DNA of 64,000 bases from NCBI GenBank assembly GCA_024234875.1, contig JACKNM010000003.1, positions 124,001 to 188,000 of the forward strand, read 5' to 3'. The DNA comes from Ectothiorhodospiraceae bacterium. Its GTDB lineage: Bacteria > Pseudomonadota > Gammaproteobacteria > HK1. This document shows positions 8,334 through 17,172 of the stretch, piece after piece. Every line of letters starts with the position of its first letter. Position 1 is the first letter of the stretch. A model generated the notes under the pieces. It was not told the DNA's origin. It was given only the letters and a program-made list of their open reading frames with translations, and made no database searches. The position numbers and the translations under genes were made by a program.

Positions 8334-9953
8334 TCAGTGCAGGCGCGGCTTGCGGCGTCGACGGCCGGCGGCCCACATCCCGCCGAGCCCGACACCCAGC
8401 GCGAGCAAGGTGGCCGGCTCCGGCACTCCGCTCGGCGGAGCCGTCGGGGTGGCGGTCATCAACAGGGCGGTCGGCGAGCCGGTGAAGTCGAGGAAGGTCG
8501 GGAACGCGGTGGAGTCACCAGCGTCGACCAGCGGCGCGATTCCCGACAGCACGAACTCGGTGACGCCCGGGTCGAAGAAGTAGGACTGCTCGCCGAGCAG
8601 CGTGGCCACCACCGTGCCGCCGACGACCACGTCGATCGGACCGAAGCCGAAGGAATCCGGGGGCACCCGGACCTCGACGAACTCCCCTCCGCCGACCAGC
8701 TCGTAGGTGAAGGCGTCGGTGAACGGCGGGTCGAACCAGCGCTGGGGCTGCGGGTTCACGAACACGAACTCGCCCTCGGCGGGAACGAACGGCAGGACCG
8801 GGCACAGCGCCGGGTCGCTGCCCGGCTCGCAGCCGCCGACGCCGCCGAATGCGAACAGGAAGGTCGCCGGGGTGCCGTCCGGGTTGCCGGGGCCGGGGCC
8901 GAAGGTCCCGGTCGTCGCCGCCACCGACGCGAGGACGGGTGGGCCGTCGCCGCACTCGGCTCCGCACTCTTCTCCGACGAACGGATCGGGATTGGACTGG
9001 CCGAGGGAGTAGACGTTGGCGCCGAGGACGCCGATGGCGGTCATCGCCGCCTCCTCGCTCGGGCGGACACCGTAGAAGATGTTGAAGACCCGGCTCTCGC
9101 CCGGCGCCAGATCACCGAACGCGAAGTCGAACAGCGAGCCGTGGTCCTCCGGGCCGGCGTCCTCGAAGTCGACGTTGGCGGTGCCGTCGATGATCGTCCC
9201 GTTGAACGAGCCGGGTGTCGGGTCCGGGACGTCGAGCGGATTCACCGAGTAGAAGCCGTCGTCACCCGCGAAGCGCACGTTGCCGCCCGCCGACTCGAGG
9301 TTGGCCTCGACGCCGCCGTGGGTGACGTACTCGTCGAACTCGGTCGGCGGGATGTCCCAGTCCATCGCACGCCGGTACACGAGGTCGGTGAGGGTCTCGG
9401 TGCCGGTGTTGGTGATCGTCACCTGACCCTGGAACACGCCGGCGGCGAGCGACGGGCCGTAGGCGTGCTCGACGGTGACCGGAGCGCCGGAGAGAAAGAC
9501 GCGCGAGGTGGCGGTGCTCGAGGTGGCGCCGAACTCGGCGACGATGCCGCCCGAATCGTCGGTGGTGAAGCCGTCCGGGCCACCGTTGTCGACGCTCGCG
9601 AAGCCGGAAACCCGTGCGCCACTCGCGGTGGTCACGGCCACGCCCCATCCCTCGCACAGGCAGCCCGGCGAGGTGGCGTCGTACCACAGGCCGTCGGTCG
9701 GATCCCGAAACGCGAGTCCGAACTCGCCACCGCCGTCAGTGTTTGCGGTGAAGAACGTCGAATCCAGGAAGTTCAGATGCCCGAGGTCGTTCACGCCCAG
9801 CGCCACGTTGGCGGTCGCCTCGGTACCGGTGTCGAAGATCACGGCGCCGGCATGGGCGACGCCCGATGCGGCGAGCAGCGTCGCCGCGATGGCGGCGGCC
9901 GGGAGCCTCGCTGCAAAATGCCCCCGCGCGCGGGATGCAGAGTGAGAGAGCAC
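8334..9953 (-). CDS. PEP-CTERM sorted surface/exopolysaccharide-associated protein
   Basis: A 539-residue exported protein with a signal peptide ending at about residue 36 (SGVAHA). The C-terminus has a Val-Pro-Glu-Pro-Ala motif, a hydrophobic helix and an Arg-rich tail, the PEP-CTERM signal recognised by exosortase (EpsH/XrtA). The body is Gly/Asp-rich and beta-like, with no enzyme motif seen. It likely ends up in the exopolysaccharide matrix. The GTG start at 9953 follows GGAGGAAGG. No exosortase gene is in this window. Two copies of a motif lie 185 and 355 bases upstream. Confidence 0.88.
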   Translation of the reverse strand: MLSHSASRARGHFAARLPAAAIAATLLAASGVAHAGAVIFDTGTEATANVALGVNDLGHLNFLDSTFFTANTDGGGEFGLAFRDPTDGLWYDATSPGCLCEGWGVAVTTASGARVSGFASVDNGGPDGFTTDDSGGIVAEFGATSSTATSRVFLSGAPVTVEHAYGPSLAAGVFQGQVTITNTGTETLTDLVYRRAMDWDIPPTEFDEYVTHGGVEANLESAGGNVRFAGDDGFYSVNPLDVPDPTPGSFNGTIIDGTANVDFEDAGPEDHGSLFDFAFGDLAPGESRVFNIFYGVRPSEEAAMTAIGVLGANVYSLGQSNPDPFVGEECGAECGDGPPVLASVAATTGTFGPGPGNPDGTPATFLFAFGGVGGCEPGSDPALCPVLPFVPAEGEFVFVNPQPQRWFDPPFTDAFTYELVGGGEFVEVRVPPDSFGFGPIDVVVGGTVVATLLGEQSYFFDPGVTEFVLSGIAPLVDAGDSTAFPTFLDFTGSPTALLMTATPTAPPSGVPEPATLLALGVGLGGMWAAGRRRRKPRLH

Positions 9954-10137
9954 AGTTCCTTCCTCCAGTCGCGGGCCGCTCGGTGGCGGCCCCGGTCGTT
10001 ACCAGGGGTGCCGCAGCGGCCGTGGGCCGATGGGCATCCTCCCGCGCCGATGCAAGCGGCGGGCCCGATCTGGGTGCTGGAGGTATTTCGTCGTGCTTTC
10101 AATGGATTGCATACAAGCCACCACGCTGTCCGCGATG

Positions 10138-10328
10138 GCGGTGTAAAGAATTCCGAGTCGCGCGGGGCTCCCGTCCCCCGAGCTCGCCGCACGCGCGCCG
10201 GCACGACGGAGCCCTCGACCCGGATCCGAGATTCGCAACCTGTTGAAATACCAAGCGCAACTTGGTGCGTGGGCGCGTTTGCCAGCGCCTCCGGGCCGAT
10301 CTCCGCGGTGTAAGGAATCCCGACACCG
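10138..10328 (-). promoter_or_regulatory. Two copies of a TCGG-AATTC-TTACACC motif upstream of the PEP-CTERM gene
   Basis: The 401-base gap 9954-10354 holds no convincing gene. It carries two near-copies of one motif: CTCGGAATTCTTTACACC (minus strand, 10159-10138 region) and GTCGGGATTCCTTACACC (10328-10306 region). Both read toward the PEP-CTERM gene. A small inverted repeat, ACCAAG/CTTGGT, lies between them near 10251. The pair resembles conserved upstream motifs reported for PEP-CTERM genes in some bacteria, a recollection I cannot check here. A sigma-54 site at proper spacing was looked for and not found. Confidence 0.45.
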
Positions 10329-10354
10329 TGGCGGCGTCGGGTCGACCCGCGGGA

Positions 10355-11815
10355 TCAGTCGAACATCGGGCTCACACCGGGAGGCACCGAGAAGCCGAGG
10401 TCGCCACGCGCGATCACCGCCTCGCGACCGCCGTTCTCGGCGAGCAGGATGGACTGCCGTGCCTTCGCGGCAGCGTCGACCGCCACCGGGTCGAGCAGCG
10501 CCTCGAGCCGCGCACGCGCCGAGGCCAGGGTTCCGGCGTGGGCCGGATCGGCGCCGAGGTCGGTGAGCTCCTCGGGGTCCGCCTCGAGGTCGAAGAGCTG
10601 CGCCGGATACCCGACGTAGTGGACGTACTTGTAGCGGCCGTGGCGAATCATGAACGCGGCGGTGGTCGAGCCCATCCCGTGGTACTCGCAGACCACGGTG
10701 CGATCGGGGCGAGCGCCTTCGGCGAGCGCCGCGAGCGACGTGCCGGCGAGGCTCGCGGGGACCGTCTCGGCGTCCGCCGCCCCGACGCAATCCATCACGA
10801 ACGGCCAGACGTCGACGTGGCTCGCAGTGGTATCGACCACCCGCCCGGCGGGGATCCCCTCACCGGCAACGATCAGCGGCACTGCCGCCGCCTCCTCGTA
10901 CATCGTCGACTTGCCCCACAGGCCGCGCGCGCCGAGGTTGTCACCATGGTCGCTGGTGTAGACGACGCGAGTCGATGCCCCGAGCCCGGTCGACTCCAGG
11001 GCGTCGAGCACTTTTCCGACCTGCTCGTCCATGAAGGTGCAGAGCCCGTAGTAGCCGGCGACCGAGCGGCGCACCTTGTCCTCGGTGTCGAAGTGGTCGT
11101 CGTAGCAGAACGAGCGCGCGTAGTCCTCCAGGAAGGGGTGTCGGGGACGATCGTCTGGCGCGTACTGCTTCGGCAACGGCAACTCGGGGTGCCGGTAGTA
11201 GTGGTAGAAGTGCTCCGCCGGCGCGGTCAGCGGGAAGTGCGGCGAGACGAAGGAGACGAACAGCACCCACGGTCGTGCCGGGTCGCGCGGCGCCTCCTCC
11301 TGCAGCCAGACCTGGGCCCTGGAGGCGATGTCGCGGTCGTAGCGGGTGTACATCGACTCGCCGGGTCCGGTCATCCCGGCCATCTTCCACGCGCCCTTGC
11401 GCACCGGAAGGTCCTCACGGACCAGGCCCATCAGGTCGCCCTTGCCCTCGATGACGTGCATCGCGAGCAGTTCCCGGCTGAACCCGTTGTCGTCGTCGCT
11501 CGAGCGGAAGTGCAGCTTGCCGATCGCCGTCACCTCGTGGCCGCGGTCCCGCAGCACGTGGTGCCAGGACGGGATCGAGCCATCGTACGGGTCGGCGTTG
11601 TCCCAGAACCCGATCTGGTGCTGGTAACGCCCGAGCGCGAACCCCGCGCGGGCCGGGATGCACACCGGGCTGGTGCAGTACGCCGAGGAGAACCGTGTGC
11701 CCCGGGCGGCCAGCCGGTCGATGTTCGGCGTGCGCACGACCCGATTGCCGTGGCAGCCGACAGTCCGCACGCTGTGCTCGTCGGACATGATGACGAGGAG
11801 GTTGCGAGGTCTCAC
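10355..11815 (-). CDS. Sulfatase / phosphonate monoester hydrolase family protein
   Basis: A 486-residue alkaline-phosphatase-fold hydrolase. N-terminal NLLVIMSDEHS holds metal ligands, and CIPAR at about residue 52 is the C-x-P-x-R signature whose Cys is converted to formylglycine. SDHGDNLGARGLWGK carries the distal metal ligands and a catalytic Lys. The overall pattern fits choline-sulfatase or phosphonate monoester hydrolase relatives. The protein has no signal peptide, so it is probably cytoplasmic. The activating formylglycine-generating enzyme is not encoded here. The gene lies downstream of spoVR on the same strand but beyond a hairpin, so it probably forms its own unit. Confidence 0.88.
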   Translation of the reverse strand: MRPRNLLVIMSDEHSVRTVGCHGNRVVRTPNIDRLAARGTRFSSAYCTSPVCIPARAGFALGRYQHQIGFWDNADPYDGSIPSWHHVLRDRGHEVTAIGKLHFRSSDDDNGFSRELLAMHVIEGKGDLMGLVREDLPVRKGAWKMAGMTGPGESMYTRYDRDIASRAQVWLQEEAPRDPARPWVLFVSFVSPHFPLTAPAEHFYHYYRHPELPLPKQYAPDDRPRHPFLEDYARSFCYDDHFDTEDKVRRSVAGYYGLCTFMDEQVGKVLDALESTGLGASTRVVYTSDHGDNLGARGLWGKSTMYEEAAAVPLIVAGEGIPAGRVVDTTASHVDVWPFVMDCVGAADAETVPASLAGTSLAALAEGARPDRTVVCEYHGMGSTTAAFMIRHGRYKYVHYVGYPAQLFDLEADPEELTDLGADPAHAGTLASARARLEALLDPVAVDAAAKARQSILLAENGGREAVIARGDLGFSVPPGVSPMFD

Positions 11816-11875
11816 CGGGTGGCTCCGCTCGACTGGAGGAGCTGCCGATTATGCCGTCGCCGTCGAGCCTGCGCA

Positions 11876-11893
11876 GCCGCCGCGTCCGGCGGC
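11876..11893 (-). terminator. Hairpin just after spoVR
   Basis: GCCGCCG (11876-11882) pairs with CGGCGGC (11887-11893) around CGTC, three bases after the spoVR stop. There is no T-tract. It is a plausible end for the prkA-yeaH-spoVR message. Confidence 0.4.
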
Positions 11894-11895
11894 CG

Positions 11896-13392
11896 TCATC
11901 TGGGTGGGTCGCACTGCCTGACCTTGCGCACCCGACCCTCGTCGTCGACCTCCTCCAGCCGGACCTCGAAGCCCCACAGTCGAGCGAGGTGGCGAACCAC
12001 CTCCTCGGCAGAATCGTCGAGCGGGCGGTTGCGGTAGCGATTGTGGCGCAGGGTGAGCGAGCGGTCCCCTCGGCGGTCGACCGACCAGACCTGGATGTCC
12101 GGCTGCTGGCTGCCGAGGTTGTACTGGTCGGCGAGGGCCCGGCGGACCTGGCGGTATCCACGCTCGTCGTGAATGGCGGTCACCTCGAGCTCGGCGCGAG
12201 CCTCGTCGTCGAGGATCGCGAAGAGCTTCAGCTCGCGGATGAGCCGCGGCGAGAGATACTGCGAGACGAAGCTCTCGTCCTTGAAATTGCGCATCGCGAA
12301 GTCGACCACTCCGACCCAGTCGCGCCCCGCGATCTCGGGGAACCAGTGCCGGTCCTCGTCGTCCGGCGCCTCGCAGATGCGGCGAATGTCGCGCATCATC
12401 GCGAAGCCGAGCGCATACGGATTGATGCCGCGGTAGTAGGGGCTCTGGAACGACGGCTGGGCCACCACGTTGGTGTGCGACTGCAGGAACTCGATCATGA
12501 AGCCGTCGCTCAGGTAGCCCTGATCGTAGAGGGTGTTCAGGAGCGTGTAGTGCCAGAACGTGGCCCAGCCCTCGTTCATCACCTGGGTCTGGCGTTGCGG
12601 GTAGAAGTACTGGGCGATCTTGCGCACGATGCGGACGAGCTCGCGCTGCCACGGCTCGAGCAGCGGGGCGTGCTTCTCGACGAAGTAGAGCAGGTTCTCC
12701 TGCGGCTCGGCAGGGAATCGCTCCGGGGCGTCGGCGCGACGGGTGTCGGTGCGGCGCGGGACCGTGCGCCAGATCTCGTTCAGCTGGCGCTGGAGGTAGT
12801 CCTCGCGCTCGCGTTGGCGCGCGGCCTCGCGCTCGGCCGAGAGCCGTGGCGGACGGCGGTACGCGTCCACGCCATGGTTCATCAGCGCGTGGCAGGAGTC
12901 GAGCACCAGCTCGACCGCCTCCTCGCCGTGGCGTCGCTCGCACTCCTGGACGTAGCGGCGCGCGAACAGCAGATAGTCGATGATCGCGTCGGCGTTGGTC
13001 CAGGTCCGGAACAGGTAGTTGCCCTTGAAGAATGAGTTGTGCCCGTAGGCCGCGTGGGCGATCACCAGCGCCTGCATCGTCATCGTGTTCTCCTCCATGA
13101 GATACGCGATGCAGGGGTCGGAGTTGATGACGATCTCGTAGGCGAGCCCCATCTGCCCACGCCGGTAGCGATTCTCGACCGCCAGGAACTGCTTGCCGAA
13201 CGACCAGTGGGCGTAGCCGACGGGCATGCCGACGGAGGAGTACGCGTCCATCATCTGCTCGGCGCTGATGATCTCGAGCTGGTTACGGTAGGTGTCGAGC
13301 CGATAGTCCGCCGCGACGCGGGCAATCTCCCGGTCGTAGCGCTCGATGAGCTCGAAGGTCCACTCCGAGCCGGTGGAGATGACGCGGCTCAC
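11896..13392 (-). CDS. SpoVR family protein
   Basis: A 498-residue cytoplasmic protein of the SpoVR/YcgB family. Recognisable segments are [59 protein letters not shown] and [13 protein letters not shown]. The family is conserved in bacteria, was named for a Bacillus cortex defect, and has no settled biochemical role. The GTG start at 13392 overlaps the YeaH stop in a GTGA, so it is the third gene of a coupled operon with PrkA kinase and YeaH. In Gammaproteobacteria this trio is linked to stress and stationary-phase responses. Confidence 0.92.
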   Translation of the reverse strand: MSRVISTGSEWTFELIERYDREIARVAADYRLDTYRNQLEIISAEQMMDAYSSVGMPVGYAHWSFGKQFLAVENRYRRGQMGLAYEIVINSDPCIAYLMEENTMTMQALVIAHAAYGHNSFFKGNYLFRTWTNADAIIDYLLFARRYVQECERRHGEEAVELVLDSCHALMNHGVDAYRRPPRLSAEREAARQREREDYLQRQLNEIWRTVPRRTDTRRADAPERFPAEPQENLLYFVEKHAPLLEPWQRELVRIVRKIAQYFYPQRQTQVMNEGWATFWHYTLLNTLYDQGYLSDGFMIEFLQSHTNVVAQPSFQSPYYRGINPYALGFAMMRDIRRICEAPDDEDRHWFPEIAGRDWVGVVDFAMRNFKDESFVSQYLSPRLIRELKLFAILDDEARAELEVTAIHDERGYRQVRRALADQYNLGSQQPDIQVWSVDRRGDRSLTLRHNRYRNRPLDDSAEEVVRHLARLWGFEVRLEEVDDEGRVRKVRQCDPPR

Positions 13393-14657
13393 GCCGGCTT
13401 CCTCGCCAGCAGACGGCGGAACACCGGGAAGATGTCGGCCGGACTCGCGATCTCCTGCATCGCGAAGTGCTCGTGCTCGGCCGCGACCGCCTCGTACTCG
13501 GCCCACAGCGACTGGTGGCGGTCGGGCGTGATCTCGACGTAGGCGTAGTACTGGACGAGGGGAAGGATCCGCTCGGTGAGCAGCTCGCGGCAGGTCGTCG
13601 AGTCGTCACCCCAGTTCTCGCCGTCGGACGCCTGCGCGGCGTAGATGTTCCATGACGACAGCGGGTAGCGATCGCGAACGATCTCGTCCATCAGCTTCAA
13701 CGCGCTCGAGACCACCGTGCCGCCGGTCTCTCGGGCGTAGAAGAACTCGTGCTCGTCGACCTCCTTCGCGGTGACGTGGTGGCGCACGAAGACCACGTCG
13801 ATCCGCTCGTAGGAGCGCAGCAGGAACAGGTACAGCAGGATGAAGAACCGCTTGGCGATGTCCTTGCGTGCCTCGTCCATCGAGCCCGAGACGTCCATCA
13901 GGCAGAACATCACCGCCTGCGTGCTCGGTTGGGGCACGCGGATGCGGTGGTTGTAGCGGAGGTCGAAGTCGTCGATGAACGGGATCGCCTCGATGTGGGT
14001 TCGAAGGCGTCGAATCTCCTCGCGGAGCTCGATGGCGCGGGCGCTCGACCCGAGACCCTGATCCTCGAGCTCCTCGAGCTCGCGCTCGACCTCGCGCAGG
14101 CGCTCGCGATACGGGCCCCGCAGCGCGATGCGTCGGCCGAGCGCCCCGCGCAGGGTTCGCACGACGTTGATGTTGGCGGGTACGCCCTGGCGTGAGTACC
14201 CGGCGCGCACGGTGCGATGCGACAGCATCTCCTTGATCTCGCGCTGCACCAGGTTCGGCAGCTCGAGGTCCTCGAAGAAGCAGTCCAGGAACTCGTCGCG
14301 TGTCAGCTCGAAGACGAACTCGTCCTCGCCGGTGCCGTCGCGGCTCGGGTCGCCGCGACCGCTCCCGCCGCCGCCCCCACCCTTGGGCCGCGCGATGCGG
14401 TCACCGGCGACGAAGTCGGTGTTGCCGGGATGCACGGTCTCGCGTCGCCCACCGGCGCCGTGGTGGAACGTCGGCTCGGCGATGTCCCGGGTCGGGATGT
14501 TCACCTTCTCGCCGCTGGTGGCGTCGGTGATGCTGCGCCCCGAGACCGCCGCCGACGCCGCCTTGCGGATCTGGGCCTTGTACCGGCGCAGGAAGCGCTG
14601 ACGGTTGACCGCGCTCTTGTTCTTTCCGTTCAGCCGCCGATCGATGATCTGACTCAC
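13389..14657 (-). CDS. yeaH: YeaH/DUF444 family VWA-like protein
   Basis: A 422-residue protein starting [15 protein letters not shown], typical of YeaH. A Gly-rich stretch lies at about residues 95-105. The C-terminal half contains [13 protein letters not shown], a MIDAS-type DxSxS motif of a von Willebrand factor A domain, followed by [19 protein letters not shown]. It is thought to work with the PrkA kinase, as the two genes are always adjacent. It lies 37 bases after prkA and overlaps spoVR by four bases. Its molecular partner is not known. Confidence 0.92.
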   Translation of the reverse strand: MSQIIDRRLNGKNKSAVNRQRFLRRYKAQIRKAASAAVSGRSITDATSGEKVNIPTRDIAEPTFHHGAGGRRETVHPGNTDFVAGDRIARPKGGGGGGSGRGDPSRDGTGEDEFVFELTRDEFLDCFFEDLELPNLVQREIKEMLSHRTVRAGYSRQGVPANINVVRTLRGALGRRIALRGPYRERLREVERELEELEDQGLGSSARAIELREEIRRLRTHIEAIPFIDDFDLRYNHRIRVPQPSTQAVMFCLMDVSGSMDEARKDIAKRFFILLYLFLLRSYERIDVVFVRHHVTAKEVDEHEFFYARETGGTVVSSALKLMDEIVRDRYPLSSWNIYAAQASDGENWGDDSTTCRELLTERILPLVQYYAYVEITPDRHQSLWAEYEAVAAEHEHFAMQEIASPADIFPVFRRLLARKPA

Positions 14658-14694
14658 GCCTCGCCCTCCGCGGGTCGAGCGGCGCGAGGCGTCC

Positions 14695-16617
14695 TCACGA
14701 CGCCTTGCGCACGCGCAGATACCACTCGCAGAGCAGGCGAACCTGCTTCTCCGTGTAGCCCTTCTCGACCATCCGCTCGACGAAGTCGTCGTGCTTGCTC
14801 TGGTCGTCGGCGGATGCCTTGGCGTTGAACGAGATCACCGGCAGCAAGTCCTCGGTGCTGGAGAACATCTTCTTCTCGATGACCTCGCGCAGCTTCTCGT
14901 AGCTGGTCCAGTCCGGATTACGTCCCTCGTTCTGAGCACGGGCGCGCAGCACGAAGTTCACGATCTCGTTGCGGAAGTCCTTCGGGTTGCTGATGCCCGC
15001 CGGCTTCTCGATCTTCTCGAGCTCCTGGTTGAGCGCCGCGCGGTCGAGGATCTCCCCGGTGTCGGGGTCCCGGTACTCCTCGTCCTGGATCCAGTAGTCG
15101 GCGTAGGTGACGTAACGGTCGAAGATGTTCTGGCCGTACTCCCTGTACGACTCGAGGTAGGCGGTCTGGATCTCCTTGCCGATGAACTCGGCGTAGCGTG
15201 CCGCCAGGTTTCCCTTGAGGAAGGATAGAAAGCGCTCCTGCACCTCCGGCGCGTACTGCTCCTGCATGATCTGCTGCTCGAGCACGTACAGCAGGTGCAC
15301 CGGATTCGCCGCGACCTCGCTGTGGTCGTAGTTGAACACGCGCGACAGGATCTTGTAGGAGAAGCGCGTCGACAGGCCCGTCATGCCCTCGTCGACGCCG
15401 GCGTAGTCGCGATACTCCTGCAGCGACTTCGCCTTCGGGTCGACGTCCTTCAGGTTCTCGCCGTCGTAGACCCGGATCTTGGAGTCGACCGAGGAGTTCT
15501 CCGGCTCCTTCAGTCGGGTGAAGACGGCGAACCGGGCCATCATCTCCAGCGTGCCGGGGGCGCACGGGGCGGTCGACAACGAGCTGTTGCGCAGCAGCTT
15601 CTGGTAGATCTTGACCTCGTCGGAGGCGCGCAGGCAGTAAGGGACCTTGACGATGTAGATGCGGTCGAGGAAGGCCTCGTTGTTGCGGTTGTTCTTGAAC
15701 GCCTGCCACTCGGCCTCGTTCGAATGCGCCAGGATGACGCCCTCGAAGGGGATCGCCGCGAGCCCCTCGGTGCCCTTGTAGTTGCCTTCCTGGGTCGCGG
15801 TCAGTAGCGGGTGGAGGACCTTGATCGGCGCCTTGAACATCTCGACGAACTCGAGGAGGCCGCGGTTCGCGAGGCACAGCCCGCCCGAGTACGAGTACGC
15901 GTCCGGGTCCTCCTGCGCGAATCGCTCGAGCTTGCGGATGTCGACCTTGCCGACCAGGGAGGAGATGTCCTGGTTGTTCTCGTCGCCGGGCTCGGTCTTG
16001 GCGACCGCGATCTGCCGCAGCGTGGACGGCGTCAGCCGGACGACGCGGAACTTGGTGATGTCGCCATGGTGCTCGTGCAGTCGCTTTACCGCCCACGGCG
16101 ACATCAGGCCGGTGAGGTAACGGCGCGGGATGCCGTACTCCTGCTCGAGGATCGGCGCATCCTCGACCACCGAGAACAACCCCAGTGGCGACTCGTTCAC
16201 CGGCGAGCCCTTGATGGCGTAGAACGGGTGCTGCTCCATCAGCCACTTCAGCCGCTCTGCGAGCGAGGACTTGCCACCGCCGACCGGCCCCAGCAGGTAG
16301 AGGATCTGCTTCTTCTCCTCCAGACCCTGAGCGGCGTGACGGAAGAAGGAGACGATCTGCTCGATCGTCTCCTCCATGCCATAGAACTCACGGAAGGCCG
16401 GGTAGACCTTGATGAGCTTGTTCGAGAACAGGCGGCTGAGCCGCGGGTCGTGTCGGGTATCGACGAGCTGGGGCTCGCCGATCGCTGCGAGCATGCGCTC
16501 GGCGGGGCTCGCGTAGACGGATGGATCGTCGCGACAGAGCTTGAGGAAGTCCTCGATCGAGAGTTCCTCCTCGCGGGCATCGGAGAATCGGTTCTGATAG
16601 TGCTCGAAGATGCTCAT
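14695..16617 (-). CDS. prkA: PrkA family serine protein kinase (YeaG)
   Basis: A 640-residue AAA+-type protein kinase. The N-terminal PrkA AAA domain has a Walker [10 protein letters not shown] at 110-118, and the C-terminal PrkA domain runs from about residue 420. The length matches E. coli YeaG (644). In E. coli YeaG takes part in nitrogen-starvation and stationary-phase adaptation. A ribosome site, GAGAGG, lies about ten bases before the ATG at 16617. It heads the prkA-yeaH-spoVR operon, and a 555-base region without a gene lies upstream, which probably holds the promoter. Confidence 0.95.
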   Translation of the reverse strand: MSIFEHYQNRFSDAREEELSIEDFLKLCRDDPSVYASPAERMLAAIGEPQLVDTRHDPRLSRLFSNKLIKVYPAFREFYGMEETIEQIVSFFRHAAQGLEEKKQILYLLGPVGGGKSSLAERLKWLMEQHPFYAIKGSPVNESPLGLFSVVEDAPILEQEYGIPRRYLTGLMSPWAVKRLHEHHGDITKFRVVRLTPSTLRQIAVAKTEPGDENNQDISSLVGKVDIRKLERFAQEDPDAYSYSGGLCLANRGLLEFVEMFKAPIKVLHPLLTATQEGNYKGTEGLAAIPFEGVILAHSNEAEWQAFKNNRNNEAFLDRIYIVKVPYCLRASDEVKIYQKLLRNSSLSTAPCAPGTLEMMARFAVFTRLKEPENSSVDSKIRVYDGENLKDVDPKAKSLQEYRDYAGVDEGMTGLSTRFSYKILSRVFNYDHSEVAANPVHLLYVLEQQIMQEQYAPEVQERFLSFLKGNLAARYAEFIGKEIQTAYLESYREYGQNIFDRYVTYADYWIQDEEYRDPDTGEILDRAALNQELEKIEKPAGISNPKDFRNEIVNFVLRARAQNEGRNPDWTSYEKLREVIEKKMFSSTEDLLPVISFNAKASADDQSKHDDFVERMVEKGYTEKQVRLLCEWYLRVRKAS

Positions 16618-17172
16618 CGGTTCTGCGACCTCTCTCGGGCCATCTGACTGACGCCGCCCGGTCGGCGCGTCGACCGTTCCGGGCGGCTCTCGCGGTGCGA
16701 GCGCGGCGTCGGGCCCGTCACCTCTCGCTGGAGGACATCAGGGCGCGACCGCCTGCAACAAGTCTCGTCTCCCTCCACAGCAATTCCCGTTCCAACCGCG
16801 CCGCACGACGGCCGGTCCGGGGGCCGCGCCGGTCCCGTGAGTGCGTGGTGGGTCACGGTAGCGGGCGCCGCGCACGACATCGGGGCGACCGCCCGCGCGC
16901 GCCGGCCAGCGGCCGAGCGCCAGCGCATTCGGGGTCGGGCCGGTCTCCCGGAGCGAGGCTCGTGGGCGCGCGGCCATCCCCCGATTCTTGCGGCGGCGCG
17001 CCACTGTCGGTGGTTGCCGGACAGCGGCGCCGTGTCACCGTCATGCGGCAATCTCGCGCCCGTCACACGCCTTTAGATGCCGGCCGGTCCGGATAAGTTC
17101 GGGTCGATGGCCGAATCGGGCCGTCGTCGCGGGCGGCGACGGGGTTCTCCGGCGAGGTTCGGGGAGGCGCGG
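16618..17172. other. 555-base region without a gene
   Basis: Open frames here translate to low-complexity Arg/Pro/Ala sequence in every frame and show no start with a good ribosome site. The stretch lies between the M1 peptidase stop and prkA, both on the minus strand, so it should contain the prkA promoter. I could not pick out a clear -35/-10 pair or operator. Confidence 0.5.

Noticed and set aside
2522..10313. Long open frames opposite the zinc operon, M81 and PEP-CTERM genes (e.g. 2522-4513, 6036-8144, 8289-10313)
   Set aside because: They mirror real genes on the other strand and translate to low-complexity Arg/Ala/Asp sequence without recognisable domains, as expected for shadow frames in 70% GC DNA.
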